Virus record (IMG/VR): IMGVR_UViG_3300047557_002876
Coordinates: 1 to 64,000 of that record
DNA: 64,000 bases
Strand: one strand, 5' to 3'
Source: a virus
Below the pieces are notes generated by a model that was given only the letters and a program-made list of their open reading frames with translations, had not been told where the DNA came from and made no database searches. Position numbers and translations under genes: made by a program. Within the stretch, counting starts at the first letter, position 1; each line of letters begins with the position of its first letter. Below, piece after piece: positions 39,359 through 49,200 of this stretch.

Positions 39359-41305
39359 ATGTTAGATCAGTCATTACTTCAAAGTCATTTCATAGGCAGA
39401 GATGGTTTTCGTTGGTGGATAGGTCAAATTCCGCCAATAGGTTCTATGGGAGAACAGGTAGAAGGTGGAGGATGGGGAAATAGATTTAAGGTAAGAATTC
39501 TTGGATATCATCCATATAGCGAAGCTGAGTTGCCAAATGAAGATCTTCCTTGGGCACAATGCTTAATACCAACTACTGCTGGAAGTGGTGCTGCAAATGT
39601 TTCAACTGGAATTCAACTCCAGCAAGGTGATGTTGTACTTGGTTTCTTTTTAGATGGCGATAATGCTCAAATACCAGTAATATTAGCGACGTTTGGGAGA
39701 AGTGATTCGGTTCCATCTGCAGATTATCAATCTCCATTTACTCCATTTACTGGGTTCTCCAGTTTGATGCAAAAGAATAAAGTTACTCCCAGCGAAAGTA
39801 ATGAAGTAAAGACAAATTCTTTACCATCGCCGCAAGATGTTTCTCCTGAACAAGCAAAACAATTATCTCCTATTTTTGGTTATCAAGTCGTATCAACTAA
39901 CTCTGCAATAGGAGATATTGTTCCACTTGCAAATACAGTTCAGAATACAAAAACGTCTAAAATTAAATCCATAATTACAAATTTATTAAAGAAATTAAAA
40001 AAAATTCAGGGTGATATACAAAGAATTCGCAATGAAATAAGAAAAGCAGCGCAAAAAATTGTAGCATTATGCAATGAATTTGTTGGTTTATTGATGAAAA
40101 AATTAATCAATACTTTGAAGAGTCTATTGAAAAAGGGGTTAGATTTATTATATAAACTAGTGTATAATACCGTGCTTGCTGCTACAGGAAATCCAGCTGC
40201 AGCGCATCTTGCTGGAGTTGCAGCACAAAAAGCAATGGTCGGACCAGTCAAAGCGTTAGAAAATGCTTTTAGTTGTGTTGCAGGAGAAGTAATTAATAAA
40301 TTAGTGGGTGTAGTAACTGATATTATTACATCTGTAGTTGATAACGTTGATAGATTCGTATCATGTGCAGCAGATCAATTTGTTGGTTCTCTTCTTAATA
40401 CTATTATTGATACTTTAGAGTTTTTAATGTCTGGTCCTCTTGCAGGTGTTGAAAAATTACTTCAGTTCTTTTCAGATTTCAGTGTAGGTGGTTTAATGCG
40501 TTCCGTGATTGATGGTCTTGCTTCGGCTGGGGCAGCTTTTGATTGCAATCAAAATTTTGATAAATTTAAGGGTCTGGTAAATGAATGGGTTGTAGGCGGT
40601 GGACCAAAATATGGAAATGCTAATCCATATGAAAGTATTAAAAATATAGTAAACATTCAAAATTCTGGCATCGATCCAAATAAAGTTCTAGAATGTTTTT
40701 CTGGAGCACTTCAGTTTGCAAACCCACCAACCATTAATATTTTTGGAGGTACTGGTTCTGGTTGCAGCGCAATTCCAATTTTTGGCAATTTGATAACTAG
40801 AGAGGATGGTGCTGTCACTGCAAGTGTAATTGGAGTTCAAATCACAAATCCAGGTTCTGGTTACACTTTCCCACCTTTTGTTGAAATTGTAGATGATAAT
40901 GATCAAGGTTATGGTGCTATAGCAAGATCAATAATCAACGAAAATGGTGAGGTTGAATCAATCTATATTGTATCGGAAGGAGAAAATTATTCTGTGGGAG
41001 AAATTGGCAATTACTCTGTTATTGATGTAATTGTTGAAGAGGGTGGTTCTGGTTATGTTGATGGAGATATTGTTGTAGATAATCTTGGTAATGAATATAT
41101 TACAGAAGTTGTTGACGGTAGAATTTATAAAGTCACTCCACTAAATAATGTAGTTCAGACAATCCCAATTTTAATTGCTGATCCTCGAGCTTCAAAAGAA
41201 TCAAATAATAATTTGGGAGGAAGTGGCGCAATTCTTAGACCATTATTAGGATCTCCTAAATTTACAGGGGAAGTTAAAACGATTGTAGATTGTATTACTA
41301 AGTAG
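39359..41305 (+). CDS. 5: Baseplate spike protein gp5-like (OB domain, no lysozyme)
   Basis: 648 residues. An N-terminal OB-fold-like part (FRWWIGQIPP, NRFKVRILGYHPYSEAELPN, DLPWAQCLIP, QLQQGDVVLGFFLDGDNAQI, PVILATFGR) matches gp5. T4 gp5 then has a lysozyme and a beta-helix; here the rest is an alpha-helical stretch (about 190-430) and a Gly/Asn-rich beta C-terminus. No lysozyme motif is seen, and the cell-wall activity is carried by the gene at 36135. The beta-helix needle is encoded separately at 41307. Confidence 0.78.
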   Translation: MLDQSLLQSHFIGRDGFRWWIGQIPPIGSMGEQVEGGGWGNRFKVRILGYHPYSEAELPNEDLPWAQCLIPTTAGSGAANVSTGIQLQQGDVVLGFFLDGDNAQIPVILATFGRSDSVPSADYQSPFTPFTGFSSLMQKNKVTPSESNEVKTNSLPSPQDVSPEQAKQLSPIFGYQVVSTNSAIGDIVPLANTVQNTKTSKIKSIITNLLKKLKKIQGDIQRIRNEIRKAAQKIVALCNEFVGLLMKKLINTLKSLLKKGLDLLYKLVYNTVLAATGNPAAAHLAGVAAQKAMVGPVKALENAFSCVAGEVINKLVGVVTDIITSVVDNVDRFVSCAADQFVGSLLNTIIDTLEFLMSGPLAGVEKLLQFFSDFSVGGLMRSVIDGLASAGAAFDCNQNFDKFKGLVNEWVVGGGPKYGNANPYESIKNIVNIQNSGIDPNKVLECFSGALQFANPPTINIFGGTGSGCSAIPIFGNLITREDGAVTASVIGVQITNPGSGYTFPPFVEIVDDNDQGYGAIARSIINENGEVESIYIVSEGENYSVGEIGNYSVIDVIVEEGGSGYVDGDIVVDNLGNEYITEVVDGRIYKVTPLNNVVQTIPILIADPRASKESNNNLGGSGAILRPLLGSPKFTGEVKTIVDCITK

Positions 41306-41306
41306 C

Positions 41307-41870
41307 ATGGCAGGAAGAAATAAAAATCTTTTCAAAAGACAACTAATAAGTTTTAATCCAAATTTTAGAATAGACACTGCAAATCCCCAAATGGGATTAT
41401 CCGGCACTGATGTCTATAAAATTTATGGAGTAACAGATAATGGTGATAATCAATCTTCAATTTCTTTAAGTAGTGGTGGCATATTTTCGATTTATAATGA
41501 TAGAACGATTCAAATTTCTGGAGGAACAGAGAATCAAGGAGAAAGTGAAGATGTTATTATTATGGGTAATAATGGTAACGTTTCAATTACTGCGAATGGA
41601 ATGGTTCGCATCAGAGCAACCTCAATTATGTTGGAGGCAGATGAAGATATTCATCTAAAAGCAGGTAGAAATATAGACATCAACGGTGGTTCTGGAAGAG
41701 TTCTATTGAATGGAAATAAAATAGATGTTTCTGCACCGACTGGCAGTTTAATCGAAGAACTTGGGAAAGGATTTTTAAATGAAGTTTTTGATGGTAGTTT
41801 TGTAGGTGGAGATTTTATTAGTGGATTTATTGGCGGTCTTGCAAGCACTGTTTTAAATACAATTTTCTAA
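41307..41870 (+). CDS. Beta-helix spike (gp5 C-terminal needle-like), 187 aa
   Basis: After a short start the middle is a triple-stranded beta-helix of short turns: GNNGNVSITANGMVRIRATS, IMLEADEDIHLKAGRNIDIN and GSGRVLLNGNKIDVSAP. The end is a hydrophobic helix (FISGFIGGLASTVLNTIF). Such turns resemble the needle of T4 gp5 and VgrG spikes. It starts 1 base after gene 5, so it probably forms the membrane-piercing tip. The hydrophobic C-terminus is unusual for a needle. Confidence 0.72.
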   Translation: MAGRNKNLFKRQLISFNPNFRIDTANPQMGLSGTDVYKIYGVTDNGDNQSSISLSSGGIFSIYNDRTIQISGGTENQGESEDVIIMGNNGNVSITANGMVRIRATSIMLEADEDIHLKAGRNIDINGGSGRVLLNGNKIDVSAPTGSLIEELGKGFLNEVFDGSFVGGDFISGFIGGLASTVLNTIF

Positions 41871-41871
41871 A

Positions 41872-44800
41872 ATGGCAGACATCACTGTTTTTGGCAATAA
41901 ATCTAAATTTAATGAAGATGCTGAATTTTTCAAAGATGTTTACATTTATGGAAAATTATATTACGATGATCTCATTGGAAAAGGGGCATTTGATAATTTA
42001 AGAGTAAATGGTGATGGTTATTTTGGTGGTGATGTATATATTGAAGGCAATTTAAATGCAGGCATCATAACTGCAAGAGAAAAGTTAGATGTTGGTGTAG
42101 GTGGAACAATATTAACAACTTCTGATGGAAGGATTGGTATAGGAACAACAAATCCATCACAAAATTTTGAAGTTATTGGGAGTGCTTTCGTAAGCAACAG
42201 TGTTGGAATTGGTAGCACTTTACCTGAAAGAAAACTCGATGTTGCTGGAAGTGTAAAAATTGCTCAGGATATCTATGATGCAGCAAATAACCCTGGTGTA
42301 GTTGGTGCTTTCTTAACAAAAGATGCTCAGGGTATCAAGTGGACTGCATTTGAGCCTTCTTTTACTGAAGGTATTTTTGTCTATAATGATGGTGTATTAG
42401 TTGGCCCTGGTTCTTACAGAGGTTTAAATCTTAAGACTGGAAACATTGCCACTGAAGGAATTAGAAATTCATCTCCAGGGTTAAATGTAGGAATTGTAAC
42501 AGATACTATACAAACTTTTGTAAGTCCATTAAATCCAGACATTGCAGACATTTATGTTTTTGATGCTTGGGAAATAGATCCAGTTTCATTTAATGTTTAT
42601 AGAAACTCTAGAGTTGGAATTCAAAATCCAAACCCAGTATATGATTTGGATGTTAATGGGACAGTTTATATCAATGAAACTTTAGATGTAAATGGTGCTA
42701 CATCTCTTAATGATACTCTTGATGTAGATGGAGCCACTACATTAAATAGCACTCTTGATGTTGATGGCGGCACTACACTTAACAGTACATTAGATGTTGA
42801 TGGTGCTACTACCCTGAATAACACATTAAACGTTTCAAGTTCAACAACTCTTTCAAGTACCTTAGTTGTAAGTGGTTCTACCTCGATCAATAATACTTTA
42901 GACGTATCTGGTCAAACTACACTCAGTAGTACTTTGGATGTTGGTTCTTCTACTACATTAAATAGCACTCTTGATGTTGATGGTGACACTACACTTAACA
43001 GTACATTAGATGTTGATGGTGCTACTACATTAAATAGCACTCTTGATGTTGATGGCGGCACTACACTTAACAGTATATTAGATGTTGATGGTGCCACTAC
43101 ACTTAATAGTACATTAGATGTTGATGGTGCCACTACAATTAATAATACATTAACAGTAAGTAGTGATACTGCTTTACAGACAACACTTAAAGTTGGGGCA
43201 GCTGGAACAGTTATTACTACTACAAATTCCGGATTTATTGGGTTAGGTACAAATAATCCATTAAAACCAATTGATGCAACATCTGATTTGATTATTAGAA
43301 AAAGGCTATATGACTCAAATGAAAATGTAGGTTATGATACTAGTTTTTATAAACCACCTAGAGCAGTATTAACTCAGGTTGGTATTGGAACAACTGGTGA
43401 AATAATTGGGGGTAGATTCTTTGATGCTGCTAATATGATTCGTTTGAATTTAGACTTCATTGCAGCAGAAGCTGTTGGTTTTATAACAAGTACAGATTAC
43501 AAAAATCCTGCTTTTATAGTTCCAGGAAGTGGTGGAGTTTCAACATGTAGAAGTGATATTAAAAAGATTTTAAAAGCAATCACATTAGATATTACAAAAG
43601 GTGGAAATTCTCAGTCTGTTGGTGCAGGTTTATCATATTACAATGGAGGATCATTAATTCATATTACTGGAAATGATATCAACGGTTATTCGATTAAAAC
43701 TGCAACAATTGATGCAATAAAAAAAGCAGCAGAATTTTCAAGATATGTAATTAACAATGTTTCTTTACCAAAATCTTATCAATCTGGTGTAACTAGTGTT
43801 CGTCAAATTAAAGATCTAACTCTACAAAATGATCCATCTGTTGGAGTAAATACGAATCTAAATGGTTGCGCAAATGTAACATCAGCAATATATACGTGCG
43901 CTGGAATTGTAACCACAATTATTGGCAATGGACCATCTGCCGCACCAAATATTACATATCCCAATGGTAGAATTGTTTGGGCGCCTCCAGGTGCCGATTC
44001 AAGAAATTTAATTTGGGTTTCAAAATATGGCAACGATGACAATACGGGTAGCACTGAAGGAGACGCAAAACTAACAATTGGTGCTGCATGTGCCATAGCT
44101 GAACCTGGTGATACTGTTATGGTTCGCTCTGGTGTTTATTATGAAAATAATCCCATTGGTTTGAGATCGGATGTCACAGTTTCTGGACAAGATTTAAGAT
44201 TAGTAACAGTTGTACCACTTAACCCAAATAGAGATGTATTTCATGTAAGAAGAGGTTGCTTAATAGAAAACTTAAATTTTGCTGGATCAGATATTTCAGT
44301 AGATCATAGTGGTTGTGGTGCCGTAGCATTCCCCCCAACACTAACTGATATAAACGCTGGAAAGGCATTTAGAGCAGTTACAGGATATACTGCTTTGGGT
44401 CCAGCAAATGAAGGTCCTACTGGAAGATGGAGATCACCTTATGTGAGAAACTGTACAAATTTCATGACCAAGAGTATTGGCATGAAGATTAATGGTAATC
44501 ACTCAGTTTCTTCAACAATTGGTGCAGATTTGAAATGTATGGTTTGCGACTCATTTACACAATATAATGAGGCTGGCATAGGTGTTTCAATTACTAATAA
44601 TGGTTACGCTCAACTTGTATCCATTTTTACAATTAACTGTGATATAGCAATTTATTGTGATACTGGTGGACAATGCGATCTTACAAACTCAAACTCTTCT
44701 TTTGGAAATTATGGATTATATGCAGTTGGTCTAGGTGCAACAGAATTTACGGGAAAAGTAAATACAACAACTCTATCTGAAAGTGATGTTATTGTATTTA

Positions 44801-45588
44801 AAGACGTGAGTGATGGTTCTCAACCAAGAAGACCATATGATGGTCAAGCACTTTATTTCAAAATAAATCTAGAAAATTATACCACTGGTCAAACAGGTAT
44901 TCTTACTTCTCCATTACGAAGATTAAAAGCAATTAATGTTATTAATGGTGGGTCTGGTTATAGCCCATCTTCTCCACCAGATATTACATTATATGATTAT
45001 AATACTGGCGATACAGTTCCATTAGGACCTGAAGGAATTATTGCAGAGGTTTCACCGACAATAGACCCAATTTCTGGAGCAATTACAGTAGTTGACATTA
45101 TTAATAGTGGAAGAAATTATCTTCCCACGCAAGATATGAGAGTAAGACTCAACGGTATACCGACAAATGACCTAGTTGCTGTTATGGAACCAATTTATTA
45201 CACTGTCGGATCTGCAACTTCTGTAACTTCTGCTGGTATCACTACTGTTACATTAAATGAATTCGTTCCATATTTTGTCTATGAAAATGATGAAATTGAA
45301 ATGAGAAGGATTAGTAGAATTTTAACTAGTGGACATTCCTTTGAGTATATTGGTACTGGTACAGATATAAATACCTCAACACCTCTAAAAGGTGCTGTTC
45401 CTATTAAAGAAAATGAAATTGTTTATTTAGACGGTGCTCAAATACCTTACACAAGTACAGATCAGCAAGGTAATTTTAATATTGGTGAAGGAATTCAAAT
45501 CAACCAAAATACATCAACAATTACTGGAAGAGATTTTAGTAAGGCGATACAAGCAGAAGTTACACCCTTAATTCTTGCATTGAGATAA
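41872..45588 (+). CDS. Virion beta-helix fibre protein, 1238 aa
   Basis: N-terminal fibre modules (GVGGTILTTSDGRIGIGTTN, VGIGSTLPERKLDVAGSVKI), a 14-copy array of 12-residue TLDVDGATTLNS repeats at 42679-43182, a helical section, then a pectate-lyase-like beta-helix from about residue 715 (VSKYGNDDNTGSTEGDAKLT, GVYYENNPIGLRSDVTVSGQ, CDLTNSNSSFGNYGL) and a C-terminal SGHSFEYIGTGTDINTS part. The last 520 residues parallel the protein at 3485. It is followed after 1 base by the paralog of the 113-aa protein. Likely a trimeric tail fibre. Confidence 0.78.
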   Translation: MADITVFGNKSKFNEDAEFFKDVYIYGKLYYDDLIGKGAFDNLRVNGDGYFGGDVYIEGNLNAGIITAREKLDVGVGGTILTTSDGRIGIGTTNPSQNFEVIGSAFVSNSVGIGSTLPERKLDVAGSVKIAQDIYDAANNPGVVGAFLTKDAQGIKWTAFEPSFTEGIFVYNDGVLVGPGSYRGLNLKTGNIATEGIRNSSPGLNVGIVTDTIQTFVSPLNPDIADIYVFDAWEIDPVSFNVYRNSRVGIQNPNPVYDLDVNGTVYINETLDVNGATSLNDTLDVDGATTLNSTLDVDGGTTLNSTLDVDGATTLNNTLNVSSSTTLSSTLVVSGSTSINNTLDVSGQTTLSSTLDVGSSTTLNSTLDVDGDTTLNSTLDVDGATTLNSTLDVDGGTTLNSILDVDGATTLNSTLDVDGATTINNTLTVSSDTALQTTLKVGAAGTVITTTNSGFIGLGTNNPLKPIDATSDLIIRKRLYDSNENVGYDTSFYKPPRAVLTQVGIGTTGEIIGGRFFDAANMIRLNLDFIAAEAVGFITSTDYKNPAFIVPGSGGVSTCRSDIKKILKAITLDITKGGNSQSVGAGLSYYNGGSLIHITGNDINGYSIKTATIDAIKKAAEFSRYVINNVSLPKSYQSGVTSVRQIKDLTLQNDPSVGVNTNLNGCANVTSAIYTCAGIVTTIIGNGPSAAPNITYPNGRIVWAPPGADSRNLIWVSKYGNDDNTGSTEGDAKLTIGAACAIAEPGDTVMVRSGVYYENNPIGLRSDVTVSGQDLRLVTVVPLNPNRDVFHVRRGCLIENLNFAGSDISVDHSGCGAVAFPPTLTDINAGKAFRAVTGYTALGPANEGPTGRWRSPYVRNCTNFMTKSIGMKINGNHSVSSTIGADLKCMVCDSFTQYNEAGIGVSITNNGYAQLVSIFTINCDIAIYCDTGGQCDLTNSNSSFGNYGLYAVGLGATEFTGKVNTTTLSESDVIVFKDVSDGSQPRRPYDGQALYFKINLENYTTGQTGILTSPLRRLKAINVINGGSGYSPSSPPDITLYDYNTGDTVPLGPEGIIAEVSPTIDPISGAITVVDIINSGRNYLPTQDMRVRLNGIPTNDLVAVMEPIYYTVGSATSVTSAGITTVTLNEFVPYFVYENDEIEMRRISRILTSGHSFEYIGTGTDINTSTPLKGAVPIKENEIVYLDGAQIPYTSTDQQGNFNIGEGIQINQNTSTITGRDFSKAIQAEVTPLILALR
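42679..43182 (+). repeat. 36-bp in-frame tandem repeat, 14 units (TLDVDGATTLNS)
   Basis: Fourteen 12-codon units. Some neighbours differ by only one to three bases (for example ACACTTAACAGTACATTAGA), and near-identical units occur in the gene at 56225 (61007-61222). Confidence 0.92.
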
Positions 45589-45589
45589 T

Positions 45590-46255
45590 ATGGCAATTGC
45601 ACCAGTTAATAAGTTTATAACCATTGCAGTCCCTGTTGCTCCAGGAGAGCAGACCATATATTCCACCCCCACAGGTGTATCTGCCATTATTCTTTATGCT
45701 CAAGTATCAAATGTTGCAACAGCAACAACTTACCCATCAATAACTTTCACACATAGAAGAAAGTCAAATAGGACTGGAAATGTTAGAAATATTAGAATTT
45801 TAAGAGGAACAGAAGTTCCTCCAAATGATAATTTAATCATCATTGATGGTAGATTAGTATTAGAAAGAACTGCTCTTATATCAGATTCTGTTGTAATTGA
45901 AGGAACACAGGCAGGAATAGTCACCGTCACAAATTGTCTTTATGATAATAACACTGGTATCACAACAGTAACAACTTTAACTCCTCATAATTTTTCTGCA
46001 GGAAGTGAAATAACAATGAGTGGTTTAGCTTTTACCTGCTCCCCTGGCACTAGCGGTGTAACAACAACAATCTATCCCTCACCACAAGCTTCATTTACAG
46101 TAACATCTATTACTGGGAATGTCGGAACTTCACTAACATTCACAACAAATACTGGTTCTATTGCAGGTATTGCACATACCTATGTGAGTGGGGGGAAAGT
46201 CGCACCACTCCAAATGGAGTTTATTTGTAGTATTCTAGAGAACAGTACAGTATAA
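45590..46255 (+). CDS. Beta-rich virion protein, 221 aa
   Basis: Paralog of the 113-aa protein at 6384. The shared ends are IYSTPTGVSAIILYAQVSNV and FICSILENSTV. The extra central part of about 100 residues (TTVTTLTPHNFSAGSEITMS, GLAFTC, SFTVTSITGNVGTSLTF) resembles beta domains that recur in the 3485 and 56225 proteins, so it looks like an inserted module. It lies between a beta-helix fibre and a giant fibre, the same order as its paralog, and is probably a fibre connector. Confidence 0.68.
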   Translation: MAIAPVNKFITIAVPVAPGEQTIYSTPTGVSAIILYAQVSNVATATTYPSITFTHRRKSNRTGNVRNIRILRGTEVPPNDNLIIIDGRLVLERTALISDSVVIEGTQAGIVTVTNCLYDNNTGITTVTTLTPHNFSAGSEITMSGLAFTCSPGTSGVTTTIYPSPQASFTVTSITGNVGTSLTFTTNTGSIAGIAHTYVSGGKVAPLQMEFICSILENSTV

Positions 46256-46256
46256 A

Positions 46257-49200
46257 ATGGCAAAATACGGAAGCGGAAGTAAAAAAGTAACACCTAATTC
46301 TGGTCTACGCACTAGTAGATATCAATATCTAACACTTGAAGATGCTGAACCAAACTTAGGATTTACCACTGAAAAAGTATTACCGTTAAAAGAAAATTAC
46401 TATCAATTGGTATCTTTTGATGGTGGCACAGTATATGATAGATATTGGCAAGTAGCTCCTGCAGGAATTATTACAGGAATCTCCATTTTTGATGAAGGTT
46501 TGATTGTAGGAACTGGAAACAGTATTAACAAAATAGATTTTCGTGGCAATATTATCACAGCAACTGCAAATAATTTTGGCACAATCTCTACGATAACTGT
46601 TGCCCCACCAGGTAATGACACTCAATTAATTTATAATAGTGGTGGAAATTTTGCAGCATCTGCAAGTTTGACATTTAGTTCAAATACGCTATCAGTTATT
46701 GGTCTTGGAAGTTTTTCTGCTGGTTCATTAAACCAAAGAGTTAAAGTTGGTATATCTAGTAACAATGTAATTGATACCACATCTGGGAACCTAGTTCTTG
46801 ATGCAAATAGTGGAATCACATCTATCAAAAGTGTATTAGTCGCAGGAATAAGTACATTTATTGGTTCCAATCAATCAAATTTAATTACACTATCACAAAC
46901 TGGTAGTGGAAATGCATTATTTGCAAATGGAACTGTAATTAGTGGATTAGGTTCAATTGGCGTTGGAACAACAAGACCAACACAGGAACTTGATGTTAAT
47001 GGCGATATTCGATTAAGAGGAACAATATACGATTTTAATAATGACCCTGGATCACCAACTCAAGTTCTTATAAAAAATATTTTAGGTGGATTAGAGTGGG
47101 TAAGTCAATCAACTCTAGTCACTGGCGCTGGTGGAACATTTACCAATATTCAGTTCCAAAACAATGCTGGATTATTAGATGGTGCTGATAATTTTGTATA
47201 TGATCCCGTAACAAGTAGAGTTGGTCTTGGTAGCACAAGACCCAATTATCTACTAGATGTTCTCGGTTACTCTAGATTTACTGGTCAAGTAGAAATAAGT
47301 AACTTAAACGTAACCGGTATTGCCACTATTGCTACCTTAGGGGTGAGTGGACTTGCAACTACTAAAGATTTCAGAGTTACTGGAATTTCTACTATTGCAA
47401 ATTTAGAAGTCACTGGTCTCACAACTTCACGAAATTTAATAATATCTGGCGTATCCACTCTTTCATCTTTAGGTGTATCTGGTCTAACAACAACAAGAGA
47501 CTTTAGAGTAGTTGGTGTTTCAACTCTTGGTATCACTACAACAACCAATTTAACATCTCAGCAATTATTAGTTTCAGGGATAAGCACACTAGGTCAAATA
47601 GGAATTAGTACTAATAAAGTTAGTTCCACATTCGGAAATATTATTATTGATTCGACCGGAGGAACAACTCAAGTAAATGATGTTCTTTTTGTAAATGATT
47701 CAACCCCTTCCACGACAACAACTGATGGTGCTCTAGTAGTTAGTGGTGGGGTAGGCATTAAGAGTGGGGTTAACATTGGTGGAAATTTATCGATAGATGG
47801 AAATCTCCAAATTGATGGGGCTTCTACATTTTCATCTTTAGGTTCATTTGGTAGTGGGTTGACTGTTAGTGCAGGAACTTTAACCGTTTTAACTACAACA
47901 GAATCAATAAGTAAAGATACTGGTTCTGTTATCATAGATGGTGGTGTTGGCATCGAGAAAAATCTATATGTTGGCGGGTTGTTATCTGTTACTGGAATTG
48001 CTTCTTTTAGTGATCATATACTGCCTACCGCAAATGAGTCTAAAGATATAGGAAGTATCGCAAGAAAATGGAATAAAATTTATGCTTCTGATATAACTGC
48101 TACAACTTTTAATGGTTCTTTTCTTGGAAACGCGGATACTGCAACCTATGCAATAAATGCAGGTATTGCAACTAACTTAAAAGGTGGATCTTCAGGACAA
48201 ATACCATATCAATCGGATATAGGAAGAACTTTATTCACTGCAACTGGAACTTCTGGTTTTCTCCTAAGATCTAATGGAATTGGAGCACCTTCTTGGATCG
48301 ATCCAACTACACTGCTAGTTGCATATGCAGTGAATGCTGGTATCGCTACAAACCTTAGAGGTGGAGCAGGTGGTTCAATACCTTATCAAACATCGGCAAA
48401 TTCTACGGCGATGTTATCAAATGGAACTGCCGGTCAATTACTTCAATCTAATGGTGGCACTGCAGCACCTTCATGGGTAAATGCCGCACTTCTTTCAGTT
48501 TCGTATGCAAATAATTCTGGAATTTCTACAAATTTAAAAGGAGGTTCGGCGGGTCAAATACCTTATCAATCCGATTTAGACAAAACTTCATTTACTGCGA
48601 CTGGAACTTCTGGTTTCATTTTAAGATCAAATGGAACTTCAGCACCATCATGGATCGATCCTGGTACTTTATCGGTCGCATATGCAGTAAACGCAGGTAT
48701 CGCTACAAACATTAAAGGTGGATCAGGTGGTTCAATACCTTATCAAACAGCAGAGAGCACCACGGCTTTATTGGCAAATGGATCTATAGGTCAATTACTA
48801 CAGTCTAATGGAGGAACTAATGCTCCAAGTTGGGTAACACCATCAAATCTTACAGTATCTAATGCAAATTTTTCTAACATTGCTGGAGTAGCAACTTACT
48901 CATCAATCGCAGGTGTTGCAACATACGCAACAAATGCAGGTATCACTACAAACCTTAGGGGTGGCGCTGGCGGTTCAATCCCATATCAATCTTCAGCAAA
49001 TAATACAACTTTCCTATCTAATGGAACTATAGGACAAATACTTCAATCAAATGGTGGTACTGCAGCACCGAGTTGGATATCCCCTGGCAACTTAACAGTT
49101 CAGTTTGCAACCTATGCAACAAATTCTGGTATCGCTACAAACATTAAAGGTGGTACTGGTGGTTCAATCCCATACCAATCTTCAGTAGATACAACCGCTT

